NCBI RefSeq assembly: GCF_032380655.1
Contig: NZ_JAWDIY010000004.1
Location: forward strand, 186,001-250,000
From: Diplocloster hominis
Lineage (GTDB): Bacteria > Bacillota > Clostridia > Lachnospirales > Lachnospiraceae
DNA: 64,000 bases
Reading direction: 5' to 3'
The position numbers and the translations under genes are program-made. Shown here one piece after another: positions 46,002 through 55,183 of the stretch. The notes beneath the pieces are model-generated. The model ran no database searches. It was given only the letters and a program-made list of their open reading frames with translations, and was not told where the DNA came from. The stretch's first letter is position 1. Every line of letters starts with the position of its first letter.

Positions 46002-46937
46002 TCACTCCCCGTCATCACTGACATAAAACTTTTTCAATCCGAAATTAATCACCGTGAATCCCAGGATAATCATAAAGAATAACCACGACAGTGTTGACGC
46101 GTACCCCAGCTTGAACGGCGTTTTAAAAGCCGTATTATACAGGTAAATCGGGAACAGGAGCGTGGAATTCGCGGGATACCCCTCGCCGTTCCCCATAAAA
46201 TAAGCGATATTGAAGCTCTTAAAGCAGTCTATGGTGGTCATCACCACATTGAAGAAGAAAACATGGGAAATCTCCGGAAACGTCACATGCCAGAATTGCT
46301 GAAAGCGGCCAGCGCCATCCAGCCTGGCTACTTCATACAGCGACTCCGGTACCTCCTGCAGTCCGGCCAGAAATATAATCATTTTCACGCCGAATCCCCA
46401 GGCGCTGACGATCACCAGTGTCAGCAGCGCTGTCTTGGAACTCATGTACCAGCCCGGCCCCTCTATCCCAAAATAATCCAGAATCATATTCACCACGCCG
46501 CTGCTGGGGTGAAACAAGCCCTTGAACGCGGCGGCCACAGCAAAGGTCGGTATAATACAGGGAATAAAAAATATAGTTCGGAATACTCCCCGCGCACGGA
46601 TTTTTGCATTGAGCAGCAGTGCCGTCAGCAGCGCCAGCAGCAGAATCAGCGGCCCTGTCGTGAGGGCATAGATCAGGGACTGCTTTACCGCTTTCAGGAA
46701 GAGCTTATCCTTTGTCAGTACATCGATATAATTTCCCAGTCCGACAAATTCCGTACCGGAAGAACCGATTCTTGTGTTGGTTAAACTGAGATAGAAAGTT
46801 CTTCCAATGGGATACACATAGAAGATCAGAAAACCGATCAGCGCGATTCCGGTAAAAGCAAAAAAATATCTCCGTTCTCTTTTGGCGAGGCATTTTGATT
46901 TTCGCTGCCCGCTATTCTTATTATCTTTCTTAAACAC
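46002..46937 (-). CDS. ABC sugar transporter permease, MalF type
   Basis: First permease of the beta-mannoside importer, 311 aa. Starts at a GTG (46937) with AAAAGGAG about 9 bases upstream. A basic cytoplasmic N-terminus precedes helix 1 (FFAFTGIALIGFLIFYVYPIG); the EAA loop is QEVPESLYEVARLDG. It follows the binding-protein gene after a hairpin, as in the other two complete loci. Confidence 0.92.
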   Translation of the reverse strand: MFKKDNKNSGQRKSKCLAKRERRYFFAFTGIALIGFLIFYVYPIGRTFYLSLTNTRIGSSGTEFVGLGNYIDVLTKDKLFLKAVKQSLIYALTTGPLILLLALLTALLLNAKIRARGVFRTIFFIPCIIPTFAVAAAFKGLFHPSSGVVNMILDYFGIEGPGWYMSSKTALLTLVIVSAWGFGVKMIIFLAGLQEVPESLYEVARLDGAGRFQQFWHVTFPEISHVFFFNVVMTTIDCFKSFNIAYFMGNGEGYPANSTLLFPIYLYNTAFKTPFKLGYASTLSWLFFMIILGFTVINFGLKKFYVSDDGE

Positions 46938-47002
46938 AGCACCTGCTCCTTTTCTTAAAATAGAGTCCGCTTGTGAAACTTATCGATTGTATTTAAGAGA
47001 GA

Positions 47003-47027
47003 ACGGCGGTGTACGCCACACCGCCGT
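47003..47027 (-). terminator. Intercistronic hairpin after binding-protein gene
   Basis: Perfect ten-base arms ACGGCGGTGT/ACACCGCCGT (47003-47012, 47018-47027) with a 5-base loop 8 bp after the binding-protein stop. On the minus strand it is followed by TCTCTCTTAAAT, a mixed pyrimidine tract, so termination is likely partial. Confidence 0.6.
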
Positions 47028-47035
47028 CCTGAAGG

Positions 47036-48352
47036 TTAACGATTCGATTCCAGATAATCATTGGCCTGTGCCGTGGCTTCTTTCGCCGCTTCTTCAGGCG
47101 AAAGTTCACCTTCCAGCATCAGATCGATGACCGGCTGTACCACGGTCTGAGTGCAGTTATTGAATTCCGGGTCCCTTGGCAGGGTCATAGCGTCATCCAT
47201 GGCCGCGTACAGGGCTTCCAGATTCTGGGGACAGCCGCGCTCTTCCTTTTGCACCGCCAGCTTTTCATCCACCACGGACTGCCTGCAGCAGGGATATCCC
47301 AGCTCATTCATAAGCTTCGCACCCTCTTTACCGGTGAAATATTTCAAAAACGTCCAGGCCGCCTCCGGATTTTTCGTATCCTTGCTGATGGCGTAGCCCT
47401 CTACCGCGAACTCGCTGCCGGCTTTCTGCGCGCTGCCAGAAGGCAGTGCTGCGATATCCCAGTCCAGGCCCTCCACCGCGTTATAAGCCACCCACATACC
47501 GGTATGGCCGCCGTATTCCATCGCGGACAGGCCGCCTGCGAAACCGCCCAGGGCGTCATCCGTGCTGGAAGGTGCGAACTTGTACGTGCCCTTCGTAGTC
47601 TTGTCAAAGAAGAACTGAAGTCCCTTAACCGCTTCCGGGGTATCTAAGGCGCAGAGATTATCAACCATCCAGTCGCCTCCCGCCTGGCGCACATGAACCA
47701 GCCACTCGCCCCACCAGCCAAGGACCGTCGTGCAGCCCCACTGGGAATATTTTCCATCCTCCTGTTTGGTCAATGCCTGCCCGGCCTTGATAAAATCCTC
47801 CTGGCTCCAGTCATCCGTGGGATATGTAACACCGGCCTCGTCAAATAACGTCTTATTATAGTAGAGAAGGCCGACATTGAAAGAAGTGGGCATAGCCAGT
47901 AATTTTCCGTCTACCTTCAGGCTTTCCAGCGTAGCGGGGAAAAAGTCATCCGCATTGACCTCTTGTGCGTCCCGTTCCATATAAGGAGTCAGGTCCAATA
48001 ACAGATCCCTGGAGCTGGAGACATGGATATCCCCGGATTTGATCAGATCCGGCGCCTGGTTGGCTGCAATCAGGGTATTATCATCTTTGTCCCAGAGAAC
48101 TTCCACATGGATTCCGGGATATTCTTTTTCAAAGGCCTCAATAAATGGCTCAAACGCTGTTTTCTTCGCTGACTCCAGGCAAAAGGTAACGGTACCTTCC
48201 ACAGCACCGCTGTCCGCAGCCGGCGCCACGCTTCCCGCAGGCTCATTGGCAGGCGTATCCGGCGTCTTGTTTTCCTGACCGCATGCCGTCAGCAGCGTAA
48301 ACAGCATGATCATCGTCAGCGTTAACGATAAGATGGTTCTCATTTTTTTCAT
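47036..48352 (-). CDS. ABC transporter sugar-binding lipoprotein (CUT1)
   Basis: Extracellular receptor of the beta-mannoside importer, about 438 aa. Signal peptide and lipobox LLTAC are followed by a Pro/Ala-rich linker and a family 1 binding-protein fold. The frame can start with GTG at 48361, but the ATG at 48352 has GGAGGG at 8 bases. It is divergently transcribed from the LacI-type regulator, across a 260-bp control region with inverted and direct repeats. The ligand is inferred from the GH2/GH130-like enzymes downstream. Confidence 0.92.
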   Translation of the reverse strand: MKKMRTILSLTLTMIMLFTLLTACGQENKTPDTPANEPAGSVAPAADSGAVEGTVTFCLESAKKTAFEPFIEAFEKEYPGIHVEVLWDKDDNTLIAANQAPDLIKSGDIHVSSSRDLLLDLTPYMERDAQEVNADDFFPATLESLKVDGKLLAMPTSFNVGLLYYNKTLFDEAGVTYPTDDWSQEDFIKAGQALTKQEDGKYSQWGCTTVLGWWGEWLVHVRQAGGDWMVDNLCALDTPEAVKGLQFFFDKTTKGTYKFAPSSTDDALGGFAGGLSAMEYGGHTGMWVAYNAVEGLDWDIAALPSGSAQKAGSEFAVEGYAISKDTKNPEAAWTFLKYFTGKEGAKLMNELGYPCCRQSVVDEKLAVQKEERGCPQNLEALYAAMDDAMTLPRDPEFNNCTQTVVQPVIDLMLEGELSPEEAAKEATAQANDYLESNR

Positions 48353-48376
48353 ATTCTTCACCCTCCGGTTTTAGTT

Positions 48377-48432
48377 AAGTTACAAATTTATCTATTTCTT
48401 AATTTGTAACTTTATAAATTAAGTATATTCGA
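48377..48432 (-). promoter_or_regulatory. Candidate operators in front of the beta-mannoside operon
   Basis: Perfect 12-base inverted arms AAGTTACAAATT (48377-48388) and AATTTGTAACTT (48401-48412) with a 12-base spacer are followed by TTAAGTATATTCGA (48419-48432). The same 14-mer, with one change, lies in front of the LacI gene (48599-48612). These are candidate binding sites of the divergent LacI-type regulator. Confidence 0.5.
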
Positions 48433-48598
48433 TAGGGATGATTGTTGTCAATGGAATTTTGTCTCTCGGCCAGAAACCGTCAGATCGTACAAGATTAGCT
48501 GTTTCAATTTGTGCACCTTCACAATAGTACTGCGTTTTTCACAGCATTTTATAAGAAACCTTGCATTTTTCAGAAGAATCATTTATAGTGTTAAGTAG

Positions 48599-48612
48599 TT
48601 AAGTAAATTCGA
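48599..48612 (+). promoter_or_regulatory. Candidate operator at the LacI-type regulator gene
   Basis: TTAAGTAAATTCGA directly in front of the ribosome binding site. It matches 13 of 14 bases of the element near the binding-protein promoter, which suggests autoregulation. Confidence 0.45.
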
Positions 48613-48621
48613 GGTGATAAT

Positions 48622-49644
48622 ATGGACAATAATAAAGTTACAATGCAGCAGATCGCAGATAAACTCGGTATCAGTAAAGTCTCTGTCTCCAAAGCGATTA
48701 ACAATCAGGAGGGGATCAGCCAGGAATTGCGGAAAAAAATTCTCAGCGTCGCTGTGGAAATGGGCTACATGCCGAAAAAGAAATTTACAACCGCGGACAA
48801 ACAGGATTACAAGCTTGCCTTTTTCACACCGAAACGCTATTTTTTTGAAAATGAAAATTTTTATTCTCAGATTTTCTACTATCTCAATAAAGAATGTTCA
48901 GACGCCCATTATACGCTTTCCGTTTTTATCATCAACGCGGAGGATGAACACGCCGGTATCCTTCCGTCTATCTACCTGAACGATGATTTTGACGGTGTAT
49001 TCGTCGGCGGAGAGATGGAATCTTCCTATATACAGAATCTGCTGCGTTTCCAGAAACCGGTGATCCTGATCGATTTCTATAAGCCCGGCCTGGATCTGGA
49101 TTGTATTCTGGTGGATAACTTTTATATCGGATATGAAGCGACCACCTATCTGATTCAAAACGGCCATACGCGGATCGGGTTTGTCGGCAATATCGAACAG
49201 GCATCCAGCATAGCCGACCGATTTTACGGTTACCAAAAAGCCCTGGCCGAGAACCAGCTCACCTATTCCAAAGAATGGAACATCGTCAACAACGAACCCC
49301 TGACCGGGCTGTACACGGAGAATATTTCATTGCCCGGCGAGATGCCCACCGCTTTCCTCTGTTATTGTGACATGGCGGCTTTTTATCTGATCAAAACACT
49401 CAGCAGCAGGAATCTGCATGTCCCGCAGGATATTTCGATTATCAGTTTCGACAATACAGAAATCAGCAAAAGCAGCATACCGCCGCTGACCACCGTGGAT
49501 ATCAGCAAAAAGCAGCTGGCAAACCACGCTTTCCAGCAGATGCTTCTGCGGCTGGATAATCCGGACAGCAACACGCAGCGGGTGATTGTCAGCACGAAAT
49601 TAGTGATCCGCTCTTCTGTTCGTCATATATCATGTGATGGTTAA
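48622..49644 (+). CDS. LacI-family transcriptional regulator
   Basis: A 340-aa repressor. The N-terminal helix-turn-helix is VTMQQIADKLGISKVSVSKAINN (pieces; residues 6-28), followed by a hinge and a periplasmic-binding-like effector domain (YKLAFFTPKRYFF onward). GAGGTGATAAT precedes the ATG. It is divergent from the beta-mannoside operon, which it probably controls. This is the only complete importer locus of the window regulated by LacI rather than by a two-component system. Confidence 0.92.
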   Translation: MDNNKVTMQQIADKLGISKVSVSKAINNQEGISQELRKKILSVAVEMGYMPKKKFTTADKQDYKLAFFTPKRYFFENENFYSQIFYYLNKECSDAHYTLSVFIINAEDEHAGILPSIYLNDDFDGVFVGGEMESSYIQNLLRFQKPVILIDFYKPGLDLDCILVDNFYIGYEATTYLIQNGHTRIGFVGNIEQASSIADRFYGYQKALAENQLTYSKEWNIVNNEPLTGLYTENISLPGEMPTAFLCYCDMAAFYLIKTLSSRNLHVPQDISIISFDNTEISKSSIPPLTTVDISKKQLANHAFQQMLLRLDNPDSNTQRVIVSTKLVIRSSVRHISCDG

Positions 49645-49679
49645 CTGGAGCTGAGAGGTGGGGTTCTTCCCTGGGGGGC

Positions 49680-50069
49680 GGGTTCTTCCCCGGGTATGGG
49701 TCCCCCCTCCGCCTGCTGGTGTCCGGTCCGAATCCCGGAGCTGCCCCAGACAACGGCGGGTGTTTGTGTCACCCTGGACGAGCGGAGGGCTTGCGCTGGC
49801 AGCAGCTAGGTGAGAAAGAGGCACCGGATTCAGGAACCGGGCCGATTCACCAGGAACGCATGACGCGTTCCCGGTTCAGCGGCCCTTGCAGGTCGGCCGT
49901 GAAGGCCGCCCCGCATCCTGAATCCGGTGCCTCTTTCTCACCAAGCTGCTGCTCAGCCGCCCTATGCTCGTCCAGGGTGACACAAACACCCGCCGTTGTC
50001 TGGGGCAGCTCCGGGATTCGGACCGGACACCAGCGGGCGGAGGGGGGACCCATACCCGGGGAAGAACCC
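49680..50069. repeat. Giant near-perfect inverted repeat with structured centre (390 bp)
   Basis: Left arm 49680-49835 and right arm 49916-50069 are reverse complements except for one base, one dinucleotide, an 8-versus-6-base block and one further base. The 80-base centre folds further (GGAACGC/GCGTTCC at 49853-49871; GAACCG/CGGTTC around it; GCGGCC/GGCCGC). The sequence is clearly more GC-rich than the adjacent LacI gene end. The left arm is preceded by a second copy of GGGTTCTTCCC-GGG (49661-49675). It fills the gap between two convergent genes. No credible gene lies inside; frames found in it are products of the palindrome. Confidence 0.9.
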
Positions 50070-50102
50070 TTAGCAGGTGAAAATTTTTTATACAGATTAT
50101 AC

Positions 50103-51056
50103 TTAAACCAAACGAAACTGCGGAGCGCGTCCTTCGAAAATGTCGATCAGTGCACGGGCCGTCACCTGCGAGGTGGCGGCACAGTTCTCGTAGGTTTCCG
50201 CAGAGGTATGGGGGGTAGCCAGATACTGCTCAAAGGCGAACAGCGGATGGTCCGGCAGGACCGGTTCTGCGGCAAAGACGTCCGTGCCCATACCGGCTAT
50301 CTTTCCGCTGGCTAAAGCCCGGCACAACGCCTGCTCGTCCACGATGCTGCCCCGTGCGGTATTGATCAGCAGCACTCCGTCTTTCATGAGGCGGATGGTG
50401 TCCGCGTTGATCAGTTTCTCTGTCTCCTGAGTGGCGGGCAGATGGATGGAGATGAGATCGCTCTCTTTTAACACCTCTTCCAGGCTTACCAGGGACACGC
50501 CTAACTTTTCGGCCGCCTCTTTGTCTGGATATTTGTCGTAGGCGATCATGCGCGGATGAAAGCCCTGAAGCTTCTCAGAGACGTCCCGCGCGATGGCCCC
50601 GAAGCCCAGGAAGCCTATGGTACGGCTTTTCAGTTCGTGGGACATGGGCCGCAGCCAGCTGCCTTTTCTGACGGCTGCATTTAACACCGGGATCTGCCTG
50701 GTCAGGCTTAGCATCAGGCCAACCGCCTGCTCCGCCACTGCAGTGGTGTTGATGCCCGGGCTGTTGCACACGATGATCCCCCGCTTCTTCGCGGCTTCCA
50801 GATCGATATTATCCACACCGACTCCGAAGCGGGCGATCCCTAACAGGCGGGGAGCCTTAGCGAAGATCTCCTCATCCCAAGTGTCGACGCCTGCCACCAC
50901 ACCATCGATGCTGCCCACGATCTCTTTTAACTCTTCCGCCGTGCAGGGCCGGCCATGCGGATTTTCGATGATTTCGCATCCGTAATCCTCAAGAATTCTT
51001 TTGCCCTCCAGGCAGTATTTTGAATAATTCGTCACGGTGACGAGTACTTTTTTCAT
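50103..51056 (-). CDS. D-2-hydroxyacid dehydrogenase (phosphoglycerate dehydrogenase-like)
   Basis: NAD-dependent oxidation or reduction of a 2-hydroxy/2-keto acid. The 317-aa protein has the catalytic Arg region ARFGVGVDNID, the nucleotide-binding GFLGFGAIARD, the NTARGSIVDE motif and the catalytic His in TPHTSAE. SerA proteins are longer when they carry the ACT domain, which is absent here. It is the last gene of the operon, 24 bp after the DHDPS-family gene, so its substrate is probably an intermediate of that pathway rather than 3-phosphoglycerate (inference). Confidence 0.88.
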   Translation of the reverse strand: MKKVLVTVTNYSKYCLEGKRILEDYGCEIIENPHGRPCTAEELKEIVGSIDGVVAGVDTWDEEIFAKAPRLLGIARFGVGVDNIDLEAAKKRGIIVCNSPGINTTAVAEQAVGLMLSLTRQIPVLNAAVRKGSWLRPMSHELKSRTIGFLGFGAIARDVSEKLQGFHPRMIAYDKYPDKEAAEKLGVSLVSLEEVLKESDLISIHLPATQETEKLINADTIRLMKDGVLLINTARGSIVDEQALCRALASGKIAGMGTDVFAAEPVLPDHPLFAFEQYLATPHTSAETYENCAATSQVTARALIDIFEGRAPQFRLV

Positions 51057-51080
51057 GGAGTTCTTCCTTTCCTGATCCTG

Positions 51081-52013
51081 CTATAAATTTTTTGTACTTA
51101 GATGGTCCCTGATCCAGTCCGTCATGCGTATGAACTGGTCCGTCTCCAGGATGCAGGTCTCGTTCAGGAGTGCCGCATCCTTGGTTCTGGTCCGTATCGT
51201 TTTAAAATTCCCGATCTGCTTCTGATAATATTTCGCGTTGACCGGGTAGACCTGGCGCTCGATGAAGGAGGCCATGGTCAGGAAGTCCGCCAGTGTCCTG
51301 GAAGTATCCGGTTCCTGCTTATATTCACGGATCAGCCGCACGTACAGCTCCGGGTGAAAATTCGCCATGACGCCGCTGAAACCGGATGCGCCCAGCCGCA
51401 GGGTCTCCAGAAGGGTGGAGGTGTTGGCGTTGAACAGCTTCAGATTCGTTCCGCGTATCACGTCAAGCTTCGCTTTCATGACCCCGATATCACAGCTGGT
51501 ATCTTTGATGAAATAAAATCTCCCGGTGTTGGCACACCATTTTAACAATGCGGGGGAGAGCACCCGCTTATAGGGATAAGGGCATTCATAGAATCCCAAA
51601 GGCAGGTCCGAAGGCAGTTTTTCCAGAAGCGTCTGCAGATTCTGAAGCCAGATCTCGTCGCTCTCCTCCTCCCCGGCCAGCCGGTTGGTGATCAGGATCA
51701 CCGCGTCCACTCCGGTGGCCGCCACGGCATTTAATTCCGCCGCCTGATCCTTAAGGCTGTCGGAGATATGGCCTGAAGCCACCACCGGTACGCGGCCGGC
51801 CGCTTTTTCCTTTACAAAGGATGCGATGTCTACTCTCTCCTTAAGGGACAGATAAAACATCTCGCTGGACTGGCAGTCGGCGAACAAACCGGCCACCCCC
51901 GCTTCGATATACCAGTCTACCAGCCTGCCCAGCGACTCATAGTCCACTTCATTTTCCCCGGTAAACGGCGTCAGCATCACCGGCCATACGCCGTCCGCAA
52001 ATTGTCTATTCAT
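51081..52013 (-). CDS. DHDPS/NAL-family aldolase
   Basis: A class I aldolase of the dihydrodipicolinate synthase / N-acetylneuraminate lyase family, 310 aa. The Schiff-base Lys170 lies in FIKDTSCD and the catalytic Tyr142 in FYECPYPY. The usual GSTGE motif is replaced by DCQSSE (46-51), which argues against dihydrodipicolinate synthesis. Related proteins cleave or dehydrate 2-keto-3-deoxy sugar acids. AAAGGAGATCAGA precedes the ATG, and the gene overlaps the GH106-like gene by 8 bp. Confidence 0.87.
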   Translation of the reverse strand: MNRQFADGVWPVMLTPFTGENEVDYESLGRLVDWYIEAGVAGLFADCQSSEMFYLSLKERVDIASFVKEKAAGRVPVVASGHISDSLKDQAAELNAVAATGVDAVILITNRLAGEEESDEIWLQNLQTLLEKLPSDLPLGFYECPYPYKRVLSPALLKWCANTGRFYFIKDTSCDIGVMKAKLDVIRGTNLKLFNANTSTLLETLRLGASGFSGVMANFHPELYVRLIREYKQEPDTSRTLADFLTMASFIERQVYPVNAKYYQKQIGNFKTIRTRTKDAALLNETCILETDQFIRMTDWIRDHLSTKNL

Positions 52014-55000
52014 TCTGATCTCCTTTCGTCTGTACCGCCATAGGTTCCACCCAGTATTTCGGAGCGGTTAAAACGCCCATGGGCTCTAATTGATATTCGT
52101 AGCACCACTTACATCCTTGCGTCCGCCAGATATCCGGCCCGTACCAGGTCTCAGAGGCGTCTGCGTTGTGGACGGGTCCAAACGCGTTGGCCCGGTTGCC
52201 AAAGCAGGTCAGTTCGATCCGGTGGCGGCCGGCCTCTACCGGTCCGCAGTTCAGCCGATAGGGAGCAAAAGCAGTATTTCCCTTCCTCCGTCCATCTACC
52301 GCTATCTGGACCAGCGCACCGCGATATTGTGAGGTCTCCACCCAGAGATTCCCTTCCCCGCATTGGATCTCTGCCTCATATGTGAGATTACCGGCATAGA
52401 AGGGCAGGCCCTGCACGGTGATATCCCCGTAACAGATCTTCTCCGGCTTTTTAATAATGCAGCTTTGGCTTCCCCGCACCTGTACGCCGAATTCGCCCAG
52501 CAGGTAACACCACTCCACATTGGTCTTTCTGCCAAAGGGAATGTGAAGCTCCAGCGTATTAAGGCCTTTCTTAAGCGGCGGCAGCGGTATGGTACGGATA
52601 TGTTCATCCACAAACCACCCCTCCGGCTTCTGCTCCACAGGCTCCGCGTTCCATGTAATCCGCATCTCTTCCGGCCGCTCTAAGGCCAGGCGCAGGTTAG
52701 GTACTTCTGTCTCGCTATGTATCGTAAACCGCAGATGCAGCATGTGTTCCGGTACCGCTTCACCGGATTGTGTCCATGGCTGCGCCAGCGCCTCCATCCG
52801 CAGCGGATATCCCAGCTTTTCCCGGAACCGGTTGTCGATCCGCAGGATTTCCTCCTCCGGCTGCCATGGGCCGTCGTCAAAAGCATACGCAGCCATATCG
52901 AAAAGCAGTACATTCGGCTCTTCCAGCCGATAGCTCATTGGCTGAGGAAGATATTTTTGATTTTCCGGTTTCCGGTAACAGGGCACAAGCATAGCTCCTG
53001 CCACAGGCCGTGGCTCCAGTCTTACCAACAGGCTGTCGTGCTGGGACGCGTACCAGGTTATGCAGGTAATCCCCTGCTCCCTCTTCGCATCCAGCGGATG
53101 GATCGATCCGTCCAGTGTATCATAGAGCACCGGATACCACTGGCCTTTCACGCGGATACTCCACTCTTCAGTGAAGGCGATCTGCTCATTCACCGGCTTT
53201 TTGCCGTGACACAGGAACAGCCAGCGGGCATCCCCGTCCTGTCTCATCTGGCAGAGCAGGTTCGAGGCTCTCACTCCTGTCTCGAATCTGGTCAGCTTCG
53301 TGGGATCCGTACCGTCTACGGCGCGCATATCCACATCCACCTGGCGGTACGGCTCTAACTCTTTGAGCAGATTCGTTTCAAAGAAGGGAATGCGGACACA
53401 GCGCCCGGCCAGTCTGGACGGCTCCGGACTGGGCCTGGCGTCCTGATATGCAGCCGGTTCTCCCAGAAAGATTACCTTACCGCCGGCACCGGCGAAGCGG
53501 GATAACCGCTCCAGCGTGGAACGGCGAAGTGTCAGGCAGCCGGGCACGATTACCACGTCGTAAGCCATCCGGCCCATGCGGAATCTGCTTTCGCCGGGCT
53601 GCTCCTTCTCTTTTGCGAGCAGGGACTCCGAGATGAAATCAAAGTCGATCAGACCGAACAGCAGCCATTCGATCACCTGGGCAAACCCGGTCTCCAGACT
53701 TTTGCGCACTTGTGCAGTCTGGCTTCGCGGTCCCCAGTGAAGCCAGTAGGATTCGATTGGATGGATAACCCCCACCCGGACCGATGGTTCCCCTCTGGTA
53801 AGCGCTGTATTCAGCCGGGCAAAATGATTCTCAATATAAGGATATTCCCGGTACCACGGAGACTGATAACCGATGCTGGCGGGATAATCCCGCTTGGCTT
53901 CCCCTTCCATGGACAGCCAGCATAGATGCGGCACCCGTACCGTTACGCCCAGGGCGGCCTGCCAGTCTCCGGCCAGCTTATGCCCACGGAAATCAAAGCC
54001 CCATCCGGTAACTCCGTACAACTCGCTCATCACGCCTTCCCGCCCGAACTGGTGGGCGACACTCTGGGCCTGCTTGGCCGTGGAATACTCCCTGCGGTCG
54101 CAGAGCATATCGATGCCGGGAAGTCCGAAGTATTTCAACGGGCGCATGACCTCCCCCACCGCCACCGTCTGCATGTAGAGCGTCCATTCACTCATCATAT
54201 GGCCGGTCAGCGCGATGTGGTGCGCGCCGCACCATTTCCCGATCTGGTCGCAGAAACTCTGCGCAAACCGTTCGCTCAGATGCCGGTGGTACAGATAGCG
54301 GACCCAAGACACCTGATCCCCGCGTTCCCAGAACAGCTCCGGCAGATGCTCCATCAGCGATATCCCGTATTGTTCCCGGAACGTCTCTTCAAAATCGTCG
54401 GTGAACGGCAGGATAACCGCCTTTCTCTCAAAAGGGTCCTGCAGCGCTTCTTTATGTCCGGTCTGGGGTTCGTCGGTAAATATAGCAGGGATCGCTTTCC
54501 CGAACTCCTCCCCGCACTCCTGTTCATATTTCTCATGGGTGAGGTCCAGGAATCTTCTCACCGCGGACGCATCCAGCGTGTTCAAATAGGCCTGGTTGTT
54601 GTACCAGGGGGTGTCACCGGAGATTTCCAGCCATGCGTCCCAGATCTGCGGGCCGTCCGGGGATTCCCCGGGTAGCATCCGGTAACTTTCAAGACAGCCC
54701 TCCTGATCCAGTTCCACACGGTACCTCGCCAGATGAACCCGGTCGCTGCTGCGGACCGCCCTGGCCGTCGCCATGAACGCCCGCTGTCCATCCTCCCGTT
54801 TAAGCTGCGAAGGTTCAAAGACCAGAAACCGGGAACGGTACTGTTTATCCTTCGTGACCATTCCTCCTGCGCTGCCCGAAGGCCATCGGTCCTCGTCGTA
54901 CAGCCAGCAGAGCAGATCCTCCCGCTTCGCCTCATTCAGACAATACTTCACATCATCAAAAAATTCTTCCCCCAGGTATTCCGTATCCAGCCCTACCCGG

Positions 55001-55176
55001 CAGTGGATATGGAACCCTCCCATCCCCATCTCTTTGAGCTTCAGAATCTGCCGTCCCATCAGCTCCTGATCCAGGCTGCAGTTCCAGGCCCAGAACGGCG
55101 CCGCGCGGTATTCCTTTGTCGGTGATCGAAATAATTCCGGGTCCAAAGACCCGGTGCGGCTTTTCTCATATAACAT
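52006..55176 (-). CDS. GH106-like alpha-L-rhamnosidase-type glycosidase
   Basis: A 1,056-aa cytoplasmic protein without signal peptide. The N-terminus matches the GH106 pattern: LFRSPTKEYRAAPFWAWN, then QILKLKEMGMGGFHIH and LCWLYDEDRWPSG. The catalytic region continues to about residue 600 (FTDEPQTGH; GHMMSEW), followed by beta-sandwich domains. AAAGGAGG precedes the ATG by 11 bases. It lies 7 bp after the AraC regulator gene and overlaps the aldolase gene. Rhamnose release is inferred from the family; a related substrate such as a uronic-acid-linked sugar cannot be excluded. Confidence 0.8.
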   Translation of the reverse strand: MLYEKSRTGSLDPELFRSPTKEYRAAPFWAWNCSLDQELMGRQILKLKEMGMGGFHIHCRVGLDTEYLGEEFFDDVKYCLNEAKREDLLCWLYDEDRWPSGSAGGMVTKDKQYRSRFLVFEPSQLKREDGQRAFMATARAVRSSDRVHLARYRVELDQEGCLESYRMLPGESPDGPQIWDAWLEISGDTPWYNNQAYLNTLDASAVRRFLDLTHEKYEQECGEEFGKAIPAIFTDEPQTGHKEALQDPFERKAVILPFTDDFEETFREQYGISLMEHLPELFWERGDQVSWVRYLYHRHLSERFAQSFCDQIGKWCGAHHIALTGHMMSEWTLYMQTVAVGEVMRPLKYFGLPGIDMLCDRREYSTAKQAQSVAHQFGREGVMSELYGVTGWGFDFRGHKLAGDWQAALGVTVRVPHLCWLSMEGEAKRDYPASIGYQSPWYREYPYIENHFARLNTALTRGEPSVRVGVIHPIESYWLHWGPRSQTAQVRKSLETGFAQVIEWLLFGLIDFDFISESLLAKEKEQPGESRFRMGRMAYDVVIVPGCLTLRRSTLERLSRFAGAGGKVIFLGEPAAYQDARPSPEPSRLAGRCVRIPFFETNLLKELEPYRQVDVDMRAVDGTDPTKLTRFETGVRASNLLCQMRQDGDARWLFLCHGKKPVNEQIAFTEEWSIRVKGQWYPVLYDTLDGSIHPLDAKREQGITCITWYASQHDSLLVRLEPRPVAGAMLVPCYRKPENQKYLPQPMSYRLEEPNVLLFDMAAYAFDDGPWQPEEEILRIDNRFREKLGYPLRMEALAQPWTQSGEAVPEHMLHLRFTIHSETEVPNLRLALERPEEMRITWNAEPVEQKPEGWFVDEHIRTIPLPPLKKGLNTLELHIPFGRKTNVEWCYLLGEFGVQVRGSQSCIIKKPEKICYGDITVQGLPFYAGNLTYEAEIQCGEGNLWVETSQYRGALVQIAVDGRRKGNTAFAPYRLNCGPVEAGRHRIELTCFGNRANAFGPVHNADASETWYGPDIWRTQGCKWCYEYQLEPMGVLTAPKYWVEPMAVQTKGDQNE

Positions 55177-55183
55177 GGCTTCT

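Noticed and set aside
49680..50069. Giant inverted repeat as a retron msr-msd
   Set aside because: No reverse transcriptase gene is present nearby, and the arms extend much further than a usual msd stem.
49719..50315. 198-codon frame across the giant inverted repeat, and two smaller ones on the minus strand
   Set aside because: They read the same palindromic DNA on both strands and run into the dehydrogenase gene antisense; no start signal or known domain.
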